DNA of 64,000 bases from NCBI GenBank assembly GCA_021775805.1, contig JAJFHD010000124.1, positions 1 through 64,000 on the forward strand. The letters are read 5' to 3'. The notes beneath the pieces are model-generated. The model ran no database searches. It was given only the letters and a program-made list of their open reading frames with translations, and was not told the origin of the DNA. The position numbers and the translations under genes were made by a program. Shown one piece after another: positions 18,331 through 28,056 of this stretch. Numbering within the stretch: position 1 is the first letter of the stretch; the number at the start of each line of letters is the position of its first letter. The DNA comes from Alphaproteobacteria bacterium. Its GTDB lineage: Bacteria; Pseudomonadota; Alphaproteobacteria; Rhizobiales; JAJFHC01.

Positions 18331-18900
18331 TTATGATGCGACTGTTTTTGCAGGCGTCTCCGCCGCATCAGCGTCGCCATCAGCAATTTCTGTTAGGTCG
18401 TCACTGTCAGCTGTGGGTTTGCCGGTTTTCTCCACGGTCGATACGCCGGGGAATTCTGACCCGTTTTCGTCAGGCGTGTCCGATGCGGTTGTCTCATTGT
18501 TGTTGGAAACATTGTCGCCCAAGTCGGCAATGCCATCTGCCGGTGCTGCGTCGTTTGACGACACTGTGTCGTTTTCCGATCCACCTTGGGCATCCATGTC
18601 GATAGGTTTTTCCATCTCGTCCTTCAGGTCTTTATCCGCATCGCTGAAGGAACTGAAGGAGTCGCTGAAATCGCCCGAGCGCGCTGTTTCCTCAACAGAC
18701 GCGATGCCCTTGCGGACTTCATCGAGTCCAGCCTCATCTGCGGCGTCATTGAAATGTTGCTGAAACTCACGCGCCATGCTGCGTGCCTTACCGACAAACT
18801 GACCGATGGTACGGAGCATTTTTGGCAAGTCTCTAGGACCGACCACCACGATTGCGACGACCGCCAATACAAGAACTTCGGTTGCACCGATATCAAACAT
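18331..18900 (-). CDS. tatB: Sec-independent protein translocase TatB
   Basis: The 189-residue protein has the single N-terminal transmembrane helix and hinge of TatB (MFDIGATEVLVLAVVAIVVV, then GPRDLPKMLRTIGQFVGKAR), followed by an amphipathic helix. Residues from about 85 to the end are acidic and of low complexity, a tail common in alphaproteobacterial TatB. The glutamate at position 8 in the membrane helix, used to contact TatC, is present. It lies between tatA and tatC. Confidence 0.95.
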   Translation of the reverse strand: MFDIGATEVLVLAVVAIVVVGPRDLPKMLRTIGQFVGKARSMAREFQQHFNDAADEAGLDEVRKGIASVEETARSGDFSDSFSSFSDADKDLKDEMEKPIDMDAQGGSENDTVSSNDAAPADGIADLGDNVSNNNETTASDTPDENGSEFPGVSTVEKTGKPTADSDDLTEIADGDADAAETPAKTVAS

Positions 18901-18989
18901 TCACGCTGTCCATCATCCGGCTTCGTTCATTTCCCTGCGTCAGCTTCAGTGCCAGGAATGAAAACCGGTTTCAGAGCCGGTACTGCAAA

Positions 18990-19226
18990 TCAGCTGTTTG
19001 CAGCATCGCTCTTGGTTTTTGCAGCCGTTGCAGCGGTTTCCGCATCCGAATGGTCGATGGTTTTAACGTCGCCATCGGCTGATTCAGTGGGATCGTCCTG
19101 CATGCCCTTTTTGAAGCTCTTGATGCCCTTGGCCACATCGCCCATCAACTCGGAGATCTTTCCCCGGCCAAATAGGAGGACGACGATCACTCCAACAATT
19201 ACTATCTGCCAAACACCAATTGACAT
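18990..19226 (-). CDS. tatA: Sec-independent protein translocase TatA
   Basis: The 78-residue pore-forming Tat subunit reads MSIGVWQIVIVGVIVVLLFG for its membrane helix. The FGRGKISELMGDVAKGIKSF hinge and amphipathic helix follow, then a short charged tail. A ten-residue longer frame starts at 19256, but ATG 19226 gives the family N-terminus. It heads the tatA-tatB-tatC operon, with an 89-base gap to tatB. Confidence 0.96.
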   Translation of the reverse strand: MSIGVWQIVIVGVIVVLLFGRGKISELMGDVAKGIKSFKKGMQDDPTESADGDVKTIDHSDAETAATAAKTKSDAANS

Positions 19227-19479
19227 GGTTTGAATTCTCCTGAAATTCGACCGCAATTTTTTGCACTATCGCAAAATCGAGGGTGCGCCGCAACAAACGA
19301 CGGATAAATTTGCAATTCCCGGTTAACGCCGACGAGGCCTGTGTTTCAAAAAAAGTCACCGTTTGAACCGCACCAGCAACGCGGTAATGCCCGCTCGAGC
19401 GGCACATTGAACGACGCCACAGGACGCAACGCGTACCCCATAGCACAATTAGCCCGTTGTACGAGTTCTTTTGAAGGAA

Positions 19480-20646
19480 TCATGTCGGAAATACGAAAAT
19501 GTGAGCAGGGTTGACACAAACGCGCACGACCGCCCCACTCTCCGGTGCTTCACTATCACGCAGTTTCATTCGCACTGTCTTTTCGTAGCCGGCAACGGCA
19601 AGGGTCAACAGACAATGGTCGCCGAGAAACCTTGACGTGCGAACCATAACTTCAAATCCGTCTTGCGAACATAATTCGATCGCCGAAGGACGCACCAGAA
19701 CTTCGACCTTGGTTCCCTCGGCAATACCATTTGCTGCGACACGTCCCAACGGAACATCGACCGAGCCATTCTCAACCGCCCCATCAAACTCATTGAAATC
19801 ACTGAAAAACCTGGCGGTTTCTGCGTCGACCGGGTTGTTGTAGATCTCCCTGGGACTCCCCGACTGAATGATCCGTCCGTTCCTCATATGGGCAATCCGG
19901 TCGGCCATCTGCATCGCCTCTTCCGGATCATGGGTTACCAGGAGACTGCTGGCCCGGGTTTCCTTCAGAACCGTCAGTGTTTCATCGCGAACGCTGTCGC
20001 GCAGACGCTGATCGAGGCCCGAAAACGGCTCATCCATCAGCAAGACCGACGGTCTCGGCGCAATCGCACGGGCCAACGCAACCCGCTGTTGTTCTCCACC
20101 GGAAAGAATGTGGGGATAGGCTTTTTCGTAATCCAGCAACCCAACTCTTTGCAGAGCGGACCGTGCCTCACGGTGCGCCTCGGCGCGATCAAGTTCGCTG
20201 AGCCCGAAGGCAACGTTTTCCAGAATCGTAAGATGCGGAAACAGGGCAAAATCCTGAAACATCAATCCGATACCGCGTTTCTCAGGAGGAACGAAACCGC
20301 CAGGGCCCGACACTTCAAGCCCGTCGAGCAGGACACGGCCGCTATTCTGTCGCTCGACACCGGCGGCAACCCGCAGCAGCGTCGTCTTGCCACAACCGGA
20401 AGGTCCCAGCAGACACACGATTTCACCGGGTGCCAGGTCCAGGTTGATGTCTGTCGCCGCGACGATCCGGCCATAGCTGTGACTTACGTGCTCGAACGAC
20501 AGACGCGCCGCAATTGTTGCCGCAGCGGTGCCGCGTTCGCCCCACTCCTTCCGCCCGGCTTGGTTGCCAGAAGTATCTGAAAACTCAGTTTGCATTCGAT
20601 CGGCGCTCCGGCACATCTGCTCGCCAAGATTGTCCGGCATGCCCAT
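19480..20646 (-). CDS. ABC transporter ATP-binding protein, FbpC/PotA-like, orphan
   Basis: The ABC ATPase has a Walker A in LLGPSGCGKTTLLRVAAGVE, a Q-loop (GIGLMFQDFALFPHL), the signature HILSGGEQQRVALARAIAP, and a Walker B in VLLMDEPFSGLDQ. The switch histidine lies in LLVTHDPEEAMQMADRI. A C-terminal TOBE-type regulatory domain spans about residues 280-385, as in iron(III), sulfate and polyamine importers. No permease or binding-protein gene lies nearby, so the substrate is unknown. The first 45 residues are poorly conserved in appearance. ATG at 20646 or 20595 could be the start. It separates scpB from tatA. Confidence 0.85.
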   Translation of the reverse strand: MGMPDNLGEQMCRSADRMQTEFSDTSGNQAGRKEWGERGTAAATIAARLSFEHVSHSYGRIVAATDINLDLAPGEIVCLLGPSGCGKTTLLRVAAGVERQNSGRVLLDGLEVSGPGGFVPPEKRGIGLMFQDFALFPHLTILENVAFGLSELDRAEAHREARSALQRVGLLDYEKAYPHILSGGEQQRVALARAIAPRPSVLLMDEPFSGLDQRLRDSVRDETLTVLKETRASSLLVTHDPEEAMQMADRIAHMRNGRIIQSGSPREIYNNPVDAETARFFSDFNEFDGAVENGSVDVPLGRVAANGIAEGTKVEVLVRPSAIELCSQDGFEVMVRTSRFLGDHCLLTLAVAGYEKTVRMKLRDSEAPESGAVVRVCVNPAHIFVFPT

Positions 20647-20703
20647 CCAGCAGTGCCAAAGTCTGGCGGCGTTGTAACGGTTCGCTTCGCTGAATACCAG
20701 CGC

Positions 20704-21435
20704 CTATTCGGCCTGATGCATTTCGAGCGGTGGTTCCTCGTCCTCCAAGGGATCCTCATCTTCCTCCAGCGCATCGCCGTCAGAAGGCTGCGGTACATCA
20801 AATCCCTTCGGAAGGTTGGTATCGAGAAGGCCGGTGCCTTTCAGTTCGCCCATACCGGGCAGGTCGGAAATCTGATCGAGTCCGAAATGGCTCAGGAATT
20901 CACGCGTGGTGCCGTAGGTCACAGGCCGGCCAGGGGTGCGACGGCGACCGCGCATCTTAATCCATTCGATTTCCATCAAAGTGTCCAGCGTGCCCTTTGA
21001 GATCGAAACGCCTCTGATTTCCTCGATCTCCGCTCGCGTGACGGGCTGGTGATAAGCGATTATCGCCAAGGTTTCCAGTGCCGCCCGTGACAACCGTTTC
21101 TGCTCCACGGCCTGACGCTGCATGATGAACGACAGATCGTCTGCGGTACGAAACGACCAGCCGCCGGCAATACGGATGAGGTTCACGCCCCTGCCCTTGT
21201 AGGTTTCCTGCAGTTCGTCGAGCAAGGCGGCGACGTCCACGCCTTCAGGCAACCTTTGGGCGAGGGCCGCTTCATTCAATGGTTCGGCGGCGGCAAAAAG
21301 CAACGCTTCGGTCATACGCATATGCTGGCGGTTGTCGGCAACAGGAAACATCGTGACGTTCGATGGCAGGCCCTCTGCTGTTTCGGCCTCGGGATCATCC
21401 ACATTCTGCACAGTCTGTTCAGAAGTCTTAGTCAT
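20704..21435 (-). CDS. scpB: Segregation and condensation protein B
   Basis: ScpB binds the kleisin ScpA and with SMC forms the bacterial condensin that compacts chromosomes. The 243-residue protein carries two winged-helix domains. Recognisable segments are MRMTEALLFAAAEPLNEAAL, LSRAALETLAIIAYHQPVTR and EEIRGVSISKGTLDTLMEIE. The last 35 residues are acidic. It follows scpA after 51 bases. Confidence 0.95.
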   Translation of the reverse strand: MTKTSEQTVQNVDDPEAETAEGLPSNVTMFPVADNRQHMRMTEALLFAAAEPLNEAALAQRLPEGVDVAALLDELQETYKGRGVNLIRIAGGWSFRTADDLSFIMQRQAVEQKRLSRAALETLAIIAYHQPVTRAEIEEIRGVSISKGTLDTLMEIEWIKMRGRRRTPGRPVTYGTTREFLSHFGLDQISDLPGMGELKGTGLLDTNLPKGFDVPQPSDGDALEEDEDPLEDEEPPLEMHQAE

Positions 21436-21486
21436 CGCCTGTTTTCTCCTGGCTGCGTCGACGGCCGATCCCCATGGGTCCGGGGG

Positions 21487-22302
21487 TCACGCGGCGGATA
21501 CCTTCTGCCGTATGAAAATCGGTGCAAATGTCTCATCCTGTCGAATTTCAAGATGACCTTCCCGCACCATTTCAAGGGACGCCGTAAAACTGCTTGCCGT
21601 CACCGTCGCCCTCATCCCCGGTTCAACAAGATACTCGATCAGATACTGGTCGATGCGGCTCCACTCCTTCATCGACCCCAACAACCTCTCCAAGCATTGC
21701 CGGGCTTCCTTGATTGACCATACCGGCAGCCTCTTCACGGCAAGCCGGGTTTTGATTTGGCGCTGGCGTCGCTCGGTATAAGCCTTCAGCAAGTCGTACA
21801 GGTTATCCACGTGCTCGTCTGTCGTGTTGACCCTCACGCCTTCAGGAGCTCCCCGGTCAAACACATCGCGGCCCAGCCGGTTGCGCACCATCAATTTTGC
21901 AGCAGCGTCGCGCATCGCTTCGAGTTTCTTCAGGCGAAAGGCCAAAAGAGCCGCGAGTTCCTCGCCTGAGGGGCCGTCTTCGTCCTCGGCTTCGGGCAGC
22001 AACAGCTTGGACTTCAGATAGGCCAGCCATGCGGCCATGACAAGATAATCCGCCGCCAGTTCGAGGCGGAGTTTCCTGACCTCCGCAATGAAAACAAGGT
22101 ATTGCTCGGCCAGCGCAAGAATTGAAATTTTGGTGATGTCGACTTTCTGACTGCGCGCCAGCGTCAGCAGGAGATCCAGTGGACCTTCGAAACCGTCAAC
22201 ATCGACAACCAGGACGTCGCTCCCGTCAACGTTGAGTTCGATCGCCCGTCCCCCCTCGTCGGAAGGCTTGTCTGAATCTGTATCAAACGCGTCGGCGCTC
22301 AT
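21487..22302 (-). CDS. scpA: Segregation and condensation protein A
   Basis: ScpA is the kleisin subunit of the SMC-ScpAB condensin. The conserved entry motif FEGPLDLLLTLARSQKVDIT is followed by ISILALAEQYLVFIAE and AADYLVMAAWLAYLKSKLLL, which are diagnostic. A C-terminal winged-helix region follows. The ATG at 22302 has an AGGTGA element seven bases upstream. A TTG six codons earlier is less likely. The protein has 271 residues. Confidence 0.95.
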   Translation of the reverse strand: MSADAFDTDSDKPSDEGGRAIELNVDGSDVLVVDVDGFEGPLDLLLTLARSQKVDITKISILALAEQYLVFIAEVRKLRLELAADYLVMAAWLAYLKSKLLLPEAEDEDGPSGEELAALLAFRLKKLEAMRDAAAKLMVRNRLGRDVFDRGAPEGVRVNTTDEHVDNLYDLLKAYTERRQRQIKTRLAVKRLPVWSIKEARQCLERLLGSMKEWSRIDQYLIEYLVEPGMRATVTASSFTASLEMVREGHLEIRQDETFAPIFIRQKVSAA

Positions 22303-22362
22303 CTGCGAATCACCTGTCAAATCATGTCACAGTCTCAGTTTAGCCCGTGAACCTACTGATAT

Positions 22363-23361
22363 TCAGCAAAGAATCGCAAGTTCCTCCACAAGTTCAGCGG
22401 TCTCCCACGTATCCGGCGGCACATATCGCCCGAGTGCACTTTCCGAACGAACCAACGCTTCGCCGTCAAGAAGAGGCGTTGCGGCGGCGACGGCCTCCAT
22501 TTCCGCCAACTGACCGTTGCAATGCAAAGCAATATCGCACCCGGCGTCAAACGCCGCCTCGGTCCGTTCTGACAACGATCCCGAGAGTGCGCCCATGGAT
22601 AGATCATCGGTCAAGAGCAGGCCGGAAAAACCGATCTCTTCGCGGATCACGTCCTTGATCACGATCGGAGACAGGGTCGCCGGGCGGTCTTCATCAAATG
22701 CGGTGTAAATGACATGGGCTGTCATGGCAATCGGCAGATCTTTCAACGCCGCAAACGCTGCGAAGTCGACTTCAGACAATGTTTCCGCATCGGTCGTCAC
22801 CACAGGAAGACCAATGTGACTATCGACTGATGCCCTGCCGTGACCGGGAATATGCTTGACCACAGGCAACACACCGCCGGCAATCGACCCTTCGGCGGCC
22901 GCCCGTGCTAGTTCTGCTATCTCCTGAACATCGGCGCTATAGGCCCGGTCACCAATAATGTCATGTGCACCCGGTTGTGGTACGTCGGCCACAGGCAGGC
23001 AATTTATGGTAATGCCAACATCGTGCAGGTCACCTGCCATAAGCCGGGCGCCCTCGCCCACCAGTTTCAGGGCGTGGGCCGGATCGCGGCGATAAATGTC
23101 TCCGAAGGCCCTGGCAGCCGGGTATTTCCGCCAGGTCGGCGGACCGAGCCTTTGTACCCGTCCCCCTTCTTGATCGATAAGGACCGGCGCGTTCTCACGA
23201 CCGACACAGTCCCGGAACTGTTGTGCCAGCGCGGCAATCTGGCCGGGCGTCTCACAGTTTCGGGCGAACAGAATAAGGCCCCAGGGTTCGGCTTCGCGAA
23301 AAAATGCGACCTCTTCGCCACCAAACGCTGTCCCGGCGCATCCTGAAACAAACGCTCTCAT
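22363..23361 (-). CDS. nagZ: Beta-N-acetylhexosaminidase NagZ
   Basis: NagZ removes GlcNAc from muropeptides during cell-wall recycling. The 332-residue family 3 glycosidase has the conserved PVLIDQEGGRVQRLGPPTW region and the histidine loop KHIPGHGRASVDSHIGLPVV that supplies the acid/base residue. FSGLLLTDDLSMGALSGS contains the catalytic aspartate. The ATG at 23361 gives the family N-terminus; the open frame upstream to 23475 overlaps the SPOR gene. It starts 34 bases after that gene. Confidence 0.95.
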   Translation of the reverse strand: MRAFVSGCAGTAFGGEEVAFFREAEPWGLILFARNCETPGQIAALAQQFRDCVGRENAPVLIDQEGGRVQRLGPPTWRKYPAARAFGDIYRRDPAHALKLVGEGARLMAGDLHDVGITINCLPVADVPQPGAHDIIGDRAYSADVQEIAELARAAAEGSIAGGVLPVVKHIPGHGRASVDSHIGLPVVTTDAETLSEVDFAAFAALKDLPIAMTAHVIYTAFDEDRPATLSPIVIKDVIREEIGFSGLLLTDDLSMGALSGSLSERTEAAFDAGCDIALHCNGQLAEMEAVAAATPLLDGEALVRSESALGRYVPPDTWETAELVEELAILC

Positions 23362-23395
23362 CTGCGGGCCTGAATCGTCTTTGCCACACTCACGA

Positions 23396-26176
23396 TCAGC
23401 GTGTCCTAACCAGACAATCCGTTTCGCCCGCAGCCAGAAGAGAATCGCACAAACCTCTTGCCCGACCCTTACCATCGATGGGGCCCAGGCGAAGCCGATA
23501 GTAAATTCCCCTGGCTTTCAGATCGGCCTTCTGAATTACAGGCTCATAGCCCGCCAGGAGCCCCGAATGCCTGCCACGCAGGCGTTGGTACTCGGCAATT
23601 GCCTCGGCCTCAGAGCGGAAAGCCGCAATCTGGATCATGTAGTCTCCAGTGCCCGCAGCCGTTGACGGAATGGATGGTGTCGGTGCGGATTGCGCAGATT
23701 CCGAAACGCCCACGGACTGTACCGCCGTCGACGGTGCTGCCGCTGGCGTATCAGCCGTTCTGGGTGCCGGCGTCAGTCTGATCGGCCCGGTGTCCGAAGA
23801 TGTGCTGTTGTTGCTTGCAACCCGCGTTGTCCGTTTGGGCGCCGGCGGCTTATTGCGCGGCACCGGCGGAGACGGACGGGTCGTATCCTGAACCGGTTCG
23901 GGGTCAGGTGGTGAAACCGTCTCCACACGCAGATCCGGTACCGTGTCCGAAGCCTCCGATGCCGCGTCGTTCGCCGTATCGGCCTCCTCAGGCGCTGTCG
24001 GTGTCGGGACAATTGGTGTTCCAACAGAACCTGCCGAATCGGCCGACGTGTCGCTGGACGGTTGCAGCAGCGCGATCGCATCATCCCGGCCATTGTCGAT
24101 TGAAGTGTTCGCGTCGGCGTCGTCAGGCGAAATCGGCGCCGGTGGTATCTCCAGCCCGTTTGCCGTCTCGGTTTCCGATGGCGTCTGTTGATCGGTACCG
24201 GTTCCCGCGTTCAGGTCGATTACACCTTCTTCACGGGACACGATTTGCTCGTCGACGGTGCTTTTCTCGCCGACGATCCGGTCGTAGATCAGTTTGTTCT
24301 GGTGCGGGATTTCCTCACCGCCTGGCTCATCGGGAGCGACGCGGGTTGCCGCCTCATCCAGCTTCACAACCGGAATGCTTTGGCCGCCACCGCCGGAAAA
24401 CATCTGATAGGTGAATATCAGCCCGCCGGCGATGATTGCTACACCCGCAAGCGACGCCACTAGAAGCAATGGTTTCTTGCGACTCCCCTTTGCCTCGAAA
24501 TCGTTGAAGGTACCTGAGTAATCAGGTTTCGCGCCGCGGTCCGACGCATCAACATCAGCACGCAAATCGGAAAAACCCGCAGCAACCGGTTCAGGTTCAC
24601 CAAACTCTTCATCAATGTAGGGACCAGGTGCCGCGGCCGGAAAACTGTCCAGATTTGCCTCTGTGTGTTCCATGTCCTGCGGATCGGTCGTGTCGTAGCT
24701 GGGCAACGGTTCGAAATCGTCCAGATCATCCAGATCGTCAAATGAACCTTCGGTGCCTTGAGGCTGAGACGTGGAAAACTGTTCGTCTGACGCCTCGTCG
24801 TAAGGATCTGGATAGAACGCTTCGTGCGGTTCATGGGCGTAGGCATTTTCAGCTACAGGCGACAAGTCGTCGTAGTCCTGAAATTCCTCCTGCCTTCCGG
24901 CCGAGACGGCGGGGGCGGCATAATCCTGGTATGGGTCCCGCATGTCCGTCCCAAAAGCCTGCGCTTCATCAGAAGTTCCGGCAGCCGGTGGTCTGGGGGG
25001 GGTCGATGCCACGGCATCGTCTTCAATGTAGTAATCGGCTTGCGGTTCCGGCGACGGCGGCGGAGGATATGCGCCGGGGCTGATTTGACGGGATCTCTGG
25101 ACCTGCTGCTGGTCGTAGTCGTCAAAATCATCCGTTGGCTGGCCGTCGTCCCTACCCTGTGGCAAGGCGTCTTCGCGCGAACGGGTGGTACGCGACGAAA
25201 AATCGACCCGGGAACGGCGGCGATTGACTTCGGCAGGTTTGGCCGCCGCCCGCGGCTGAGAATACCCGGCCGCCGGTATTCCGGCGGCTTCGTTCGCCGG
25301 CTCGAAATTTGCGTTTTCGCCTTCCTCAAGCAGGTCGAGCGGCAAACCTTTGTCGCCAATTTCATCCAAATCATAGGCTTTGGGAGGCTTGGCAAATCGA
25401 CTGCGGAAATTTTGACCCAGCCGGCTGCCTTCGGGCGACGTCCGCACATCCGGCGGCGCTGCGGTCGACGCTGCAGGCGCCTGACGTTCAAGGTCAGTGG
25501 CCGGGTCATCCGAACGGGGACTGTAATCGCTTTTTTCCATACGCCAGGACGGGTCTCTCTCACCTGGACGCACGCGTTCAATCCTGGATGCGGTCGCCGC
25601 TCCGTCGTTTCGGGCAGTTATTGTTCCCTCCCTGCCCTCCGGAGACGCCCGGCGGGCAGCCGCGGACGAAAAGTCCACCCGTTCACGAGGTGCCTGGGGA
25701 TCTTGCCTGGCACCGCGGATACCACCTGTGCGGATCGGACCACCAGTATCCTCCGATGAACCGTCGATAGGCACCCGGCGCCCACGCATTGAAACGCGCG
25801 CGGGGTCGGTGCTGGAAGCAGATGTTCCAAAATCGGACGGTGCACTTGCCGATTGCGAAAAACGGTCTCTGGCTGTCGACGATGGAGCTGCCGCCGAACC
25901 ACCGGCCTCCGCCTGTCCGGCACTGTCGCCCCGGTCAAATCTCCCGGTTCGTTCGAACGACCGGTTGTATCCACCGGAATCGGCGCTACCGTGGGAACTT
26001 TGACCGCTGAACGAGTCAGCTTTGGCTTCCTTGCTCGCAGCGCGCTGAGCATCAACGCGCTCGCGCTCGCGGCGCAAACGGCTCAAGCCCGTTTCGCCGC
26101 CACCCGAAGCACCGCCAGACGAAAAAGATCCGCCGGACGGGCCTTTCGAGGTGAACGGAGGTTCATCCCTGTCCAT
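23396..26176 (-). CDS. Large SPOR-domain protein
   Basis: The 926-residue protein has a very long cytoplasmic N-terminal part (about 1-565), rich in Ser, Asp, Pro, Arg and Gly and of low complexity. One transmembrane helix follows near 567-588 (KKPLLLVASLAGVAIIAGG). Next comes a periplasmic acidic and proline-rich linker, and a C-terminal SPOR domain at about 845-926 (GDYMIQIAAFRSEAEAIAEY). SPOR domains bind denuded peptidoglycan at division sites. Its place between argS and nagZ is the same as in many Rhizobiales. A divisome role is inferred, not shown. Confidence 0.88.
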   Translation of the reverse strand: MDRDEPPFTSKGPSGGSFSSGGASGGGETGLSRLRRERERVDAQRAASKEAKADSFSGQSSHGSADSGGYNRSFERTGRFDRGDSAGQAEAGGSAAAPSSTARDRFSQSASAPSDFGTSASSTDPARVSMRGRRVPIDGSSEDTGGPIRTGGIRGARQDPQAPRERVDFSSAAARRASPEGREGTITARNDGAATASRIERVRPGERDPSWRMEKSDYSPRSDDPATDLERQAPAASTAAPPDVRTSPEGSRLGQNFRSRFAKPPKAYDLDEIGDKGLPLDLLEEGENANFEPANEAAGIPAAGYSQPRAAAKPAEVNRRRSRVDFSSRTTRSREDALPQGRDDGQPTDDFDDYDQQQVQRSRQISPGAYPPPPSPEPQADYYIEDDAVASTPPRPPAAGTSDEAQAFGTDMRDPYQDYAAPAVSAGRQEEFQDYDDLSPVAENAYAHEPHEAFYPDPYDEASDEQFSTSQPQGTEGSFDDLDDLDDFEPLPSYDTTDPQDMEHTEANLDSFPAAAPGPYIDEEFGEPEPVAAGFSDLRADVDASDRGAKPDYSGTFNDFEAKGSRKKPLLLVASLAGVAIIAGGLIFTYQMFSGGGGQSIPVVKLDEAATRVAPDEPGGEEIPHQNKLIYDRIVGEKSTVDEQIVSREEGVIDLNAGTGTDQQTPSETETANGLEIPPAPISPDDADANTSIDNGRDDAIALLQPSSDTSADSAGSVGTPIVPTPTAPEEADTANDAASEASDTVPDLRVETVSPPDPEPVQDTTRPSPPVPRNKPPAPKRTTRVASNNSTSSDTGPIRLTPAPRTADTPAAAPSTAVQSVGVSESAQSAPTPSIPSTAAGTGDYMIQIAAFRSEAEAIAEYQRLRGRHSGLLAGYEPVIQKADLKARGIYYRLRLGPIDGKGRARGLCDSLLAAGETDCLVRTR

Positions 26177-26188
26177 AGTCTACTCTGG

Positions 26189-27964
26189 TTACCTCATCTC
26201 TTCGATCGCCTGAACACCCAGGATTCCGAGCCCCCCGGCCAGCACTGCTGCGACCGCTCGAAGTAAGCCCAATCGGGCCATTGTAACATCTTTGTCATCT
26301 GGCACGATAAATCTCAATTGCGGCGACTCTTTGCCTTTGTTCCACAATCCGTGAAACTCGCTTGCGAGTTCATACAGGTAGAACGCTATTCGGTGCGGTT
26401 CATGTGCAGCGGCAGCCGACTGTAACATCCGTGGGTACTCCGCCAGGCGCTTGGCAACGGCCAGTTCGGCGCCATCGGTCAACCTCATGAACGATGCCCC
26501 TGACAATGATGCTGCCTCCGGCAGAGCGCCTGTGGTCGTGTCAGTGCTCAACAATTCTGACGCATTCCTGAATACCGAATGAATGCGCGCATGTGCGTAT
26601 TGCACATAGAATACAGGATTATCGCGCGATTGTTCAGTAACTTTCTTGAAGTCGAAATCGAGCGGCGCATCGTTCTTTCGATAGAGCATCATGAAACGAA
26701 CGGCGCCTGGGCCAACCTCATCGACCACATCGCGTAATGTGACGAAGTCGCCCGACCGCTTCGACATCTTAATCGGCTCTCCGCCCCGATACAGCCGCAC
26801 AAGCTGGCAAATCTTGACATCGAGGGTGCCCTCACCCCCCGTGACAGCCTTAACCGCAGACTGCATGCGCTTGATATAGCCGCTATGGTCAGCTCCCCAG
26901 ACGTCAATCATCTCCTTGAAACCACGGGAGTATTTGTTTGCGTGGTAGGCAATGTCGGAAGCAAAATACGTGTAGTTGCCGTCCGACTTCACGAGCGGGC
27001 GGTCGATATCGTCGCCAAATTCGGTCGCCTTGAACAGCGTCTGTTCGCGGTCCTCCCAGTCTTCGGGCACCTGCCCCTTTGGCGGCGGCAGATGGCCTTC
27101 AAAAACCAGGCCGCGAGAGCGCAGACCATCAATCGTCGATTGAATAACGTTGTTCTCCTTGGCGGCAAGCGATCTTTCTGAAAAGAACACATCGTGCTTG
27201 ATGCTGAGGGCTGCGAGGTCATCGCGAATAACATCCATCATCATCTCGACGGTGGTGTCGCGGACAATGTCCAGCCATACTTCTTCAGGCTTGCCCTTCA
27301 GGACATCACCATGGGTTGCCGCCAGGTTTTCGCCAACCGGCTTCAGATAGGACCCCGGATAAAGGCCGGACGGGATATCTCCAATATCCTCGCCCAGCGC
27401 CTCCAGATACCGCAGATAGGCCGAGCGCGCCAGAACTTCGACCTGAACACCGGCATCGTTAATGTAGTACTCCCGGGTTACGTCGAATCCGGTCTTTTCA
27501 AGAAGACTTGCCAGCGCATCCCCGAATATGGCGCCGCGGCAGTGACCGACGTGAAGCGGGCCGGTCGGATTGGCCGACACGTATTCAACATTGACTCTGC
27601 CACGGGATCCGGGAGCGCAACTGCCGTAACCGGCATCATCGTTCAGAATGGCTTCCAGAATTCGGCCCCAGAACGACTCCCGAAGACGAATGTTGATGAA
27701 TCCAGGTCCCGCCACGTCGACTGTTTCGATGTCAGGCTCCTGTGCCAGCGCGTCGGCCAGTTGTTCCGCCAACTGACGAGCCACCAAACCTGCCGGTTTG
27801 GCCAACACCATCGCCGCGTTGGTCGAGATGTCCCCGTGTGAAGGATCGCGCGGAGGCTCGACTGCAACCCGGCCTAGATCAACGCCTGCCGGCAGGTTGC
27901 CAGCGTCGCTTAGCTCGTCCAGTTTTCTGACGACGACATCGTGGAAATGCGCAAATAAATTCAC
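26189..27964 (-). CDS. argS: Arginyl-tRNA synthetase
   Basis: The 591-residue class I synthetase has the HIGH-type motif in SANPTGPLHVGHCRGAIFGD and a KMSKS-type motif in EPIKMSKRSGDFVTLRDV. An N-terminal Add-1 domain and the C-terminal DALR anticodon-binding domain are visible, with QYAHARIHSVFRN at the domain junction. The start is a GTG at 27964. The SPOR gene begins 12 bases after the argS stop, so they are cotranscribed. Confidence 0.97.
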   Translation of the reverse strand: MNLFAHFHDVVVRKLDELSDAGNLPAGVDLGRVAVEPPRDPSHGDISTNAAMVLAKPAGLVARQLAEQLADALAQEPDIETVDVAGPGFINIRLRESFWGRILEAILNDDAGYGSCAPGSRGRVNVEYVSANPTGPLHVGHCRGAIFGDALASLLEKTGFDVTREYYINDAGVQVEVLARSAYLRYLEALGEDIGDIPSGLYPGSYLKPVGENLAATHGDVLKGKPEEVWLDIVRDTTVEMMMDVIRDDLAALSIKHDVFFSERSLAAKENNVIQSTIDGLRSRGLVFEGHLPPPKGQVPEDWEDREQTLFKATEFGDDIDRPLVKSDGNYTYFASDIAYHANKYSRGFKEMIDVWGADHSGYIKRMQSAVKAVTGGEGTLDVKICQLVRLYRGGEPIKMSKRSGDFVTLRDVVDEVGPGAVRFMMLYRKNDAPLDFDFKKVTEQSRDNPVFYVQYAHARIHSVFRNASELLSTDTTTGALPEAASLSGASFMRLTDGAELAVAKRLAEYPRMLQSAAAAHEPHRIAFYLYELASEFHGLWNKGKESPQLRFIVPDDKDVTMARLGLLRAVAAVLAGGLGILGVQAIEEMR

Positions 27965-28056
27965 TTGGGTGTCACCCGTTGTTTCATAGATTTATCTGAC
28001 AGGACGGTTAAGGAGCCGTTAGTGCCTCCAGCGGCAACCGGCATTGGTTGCGCGGA

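Noticed and set aside
24853..25581. A 242-codon frame within the SPOR gene in another minus-strand frame
   Set aside because: It arises from the low-complexity, stop-poor codons of the SPOR protein and encodes an arginine-rich sequence with no domain.
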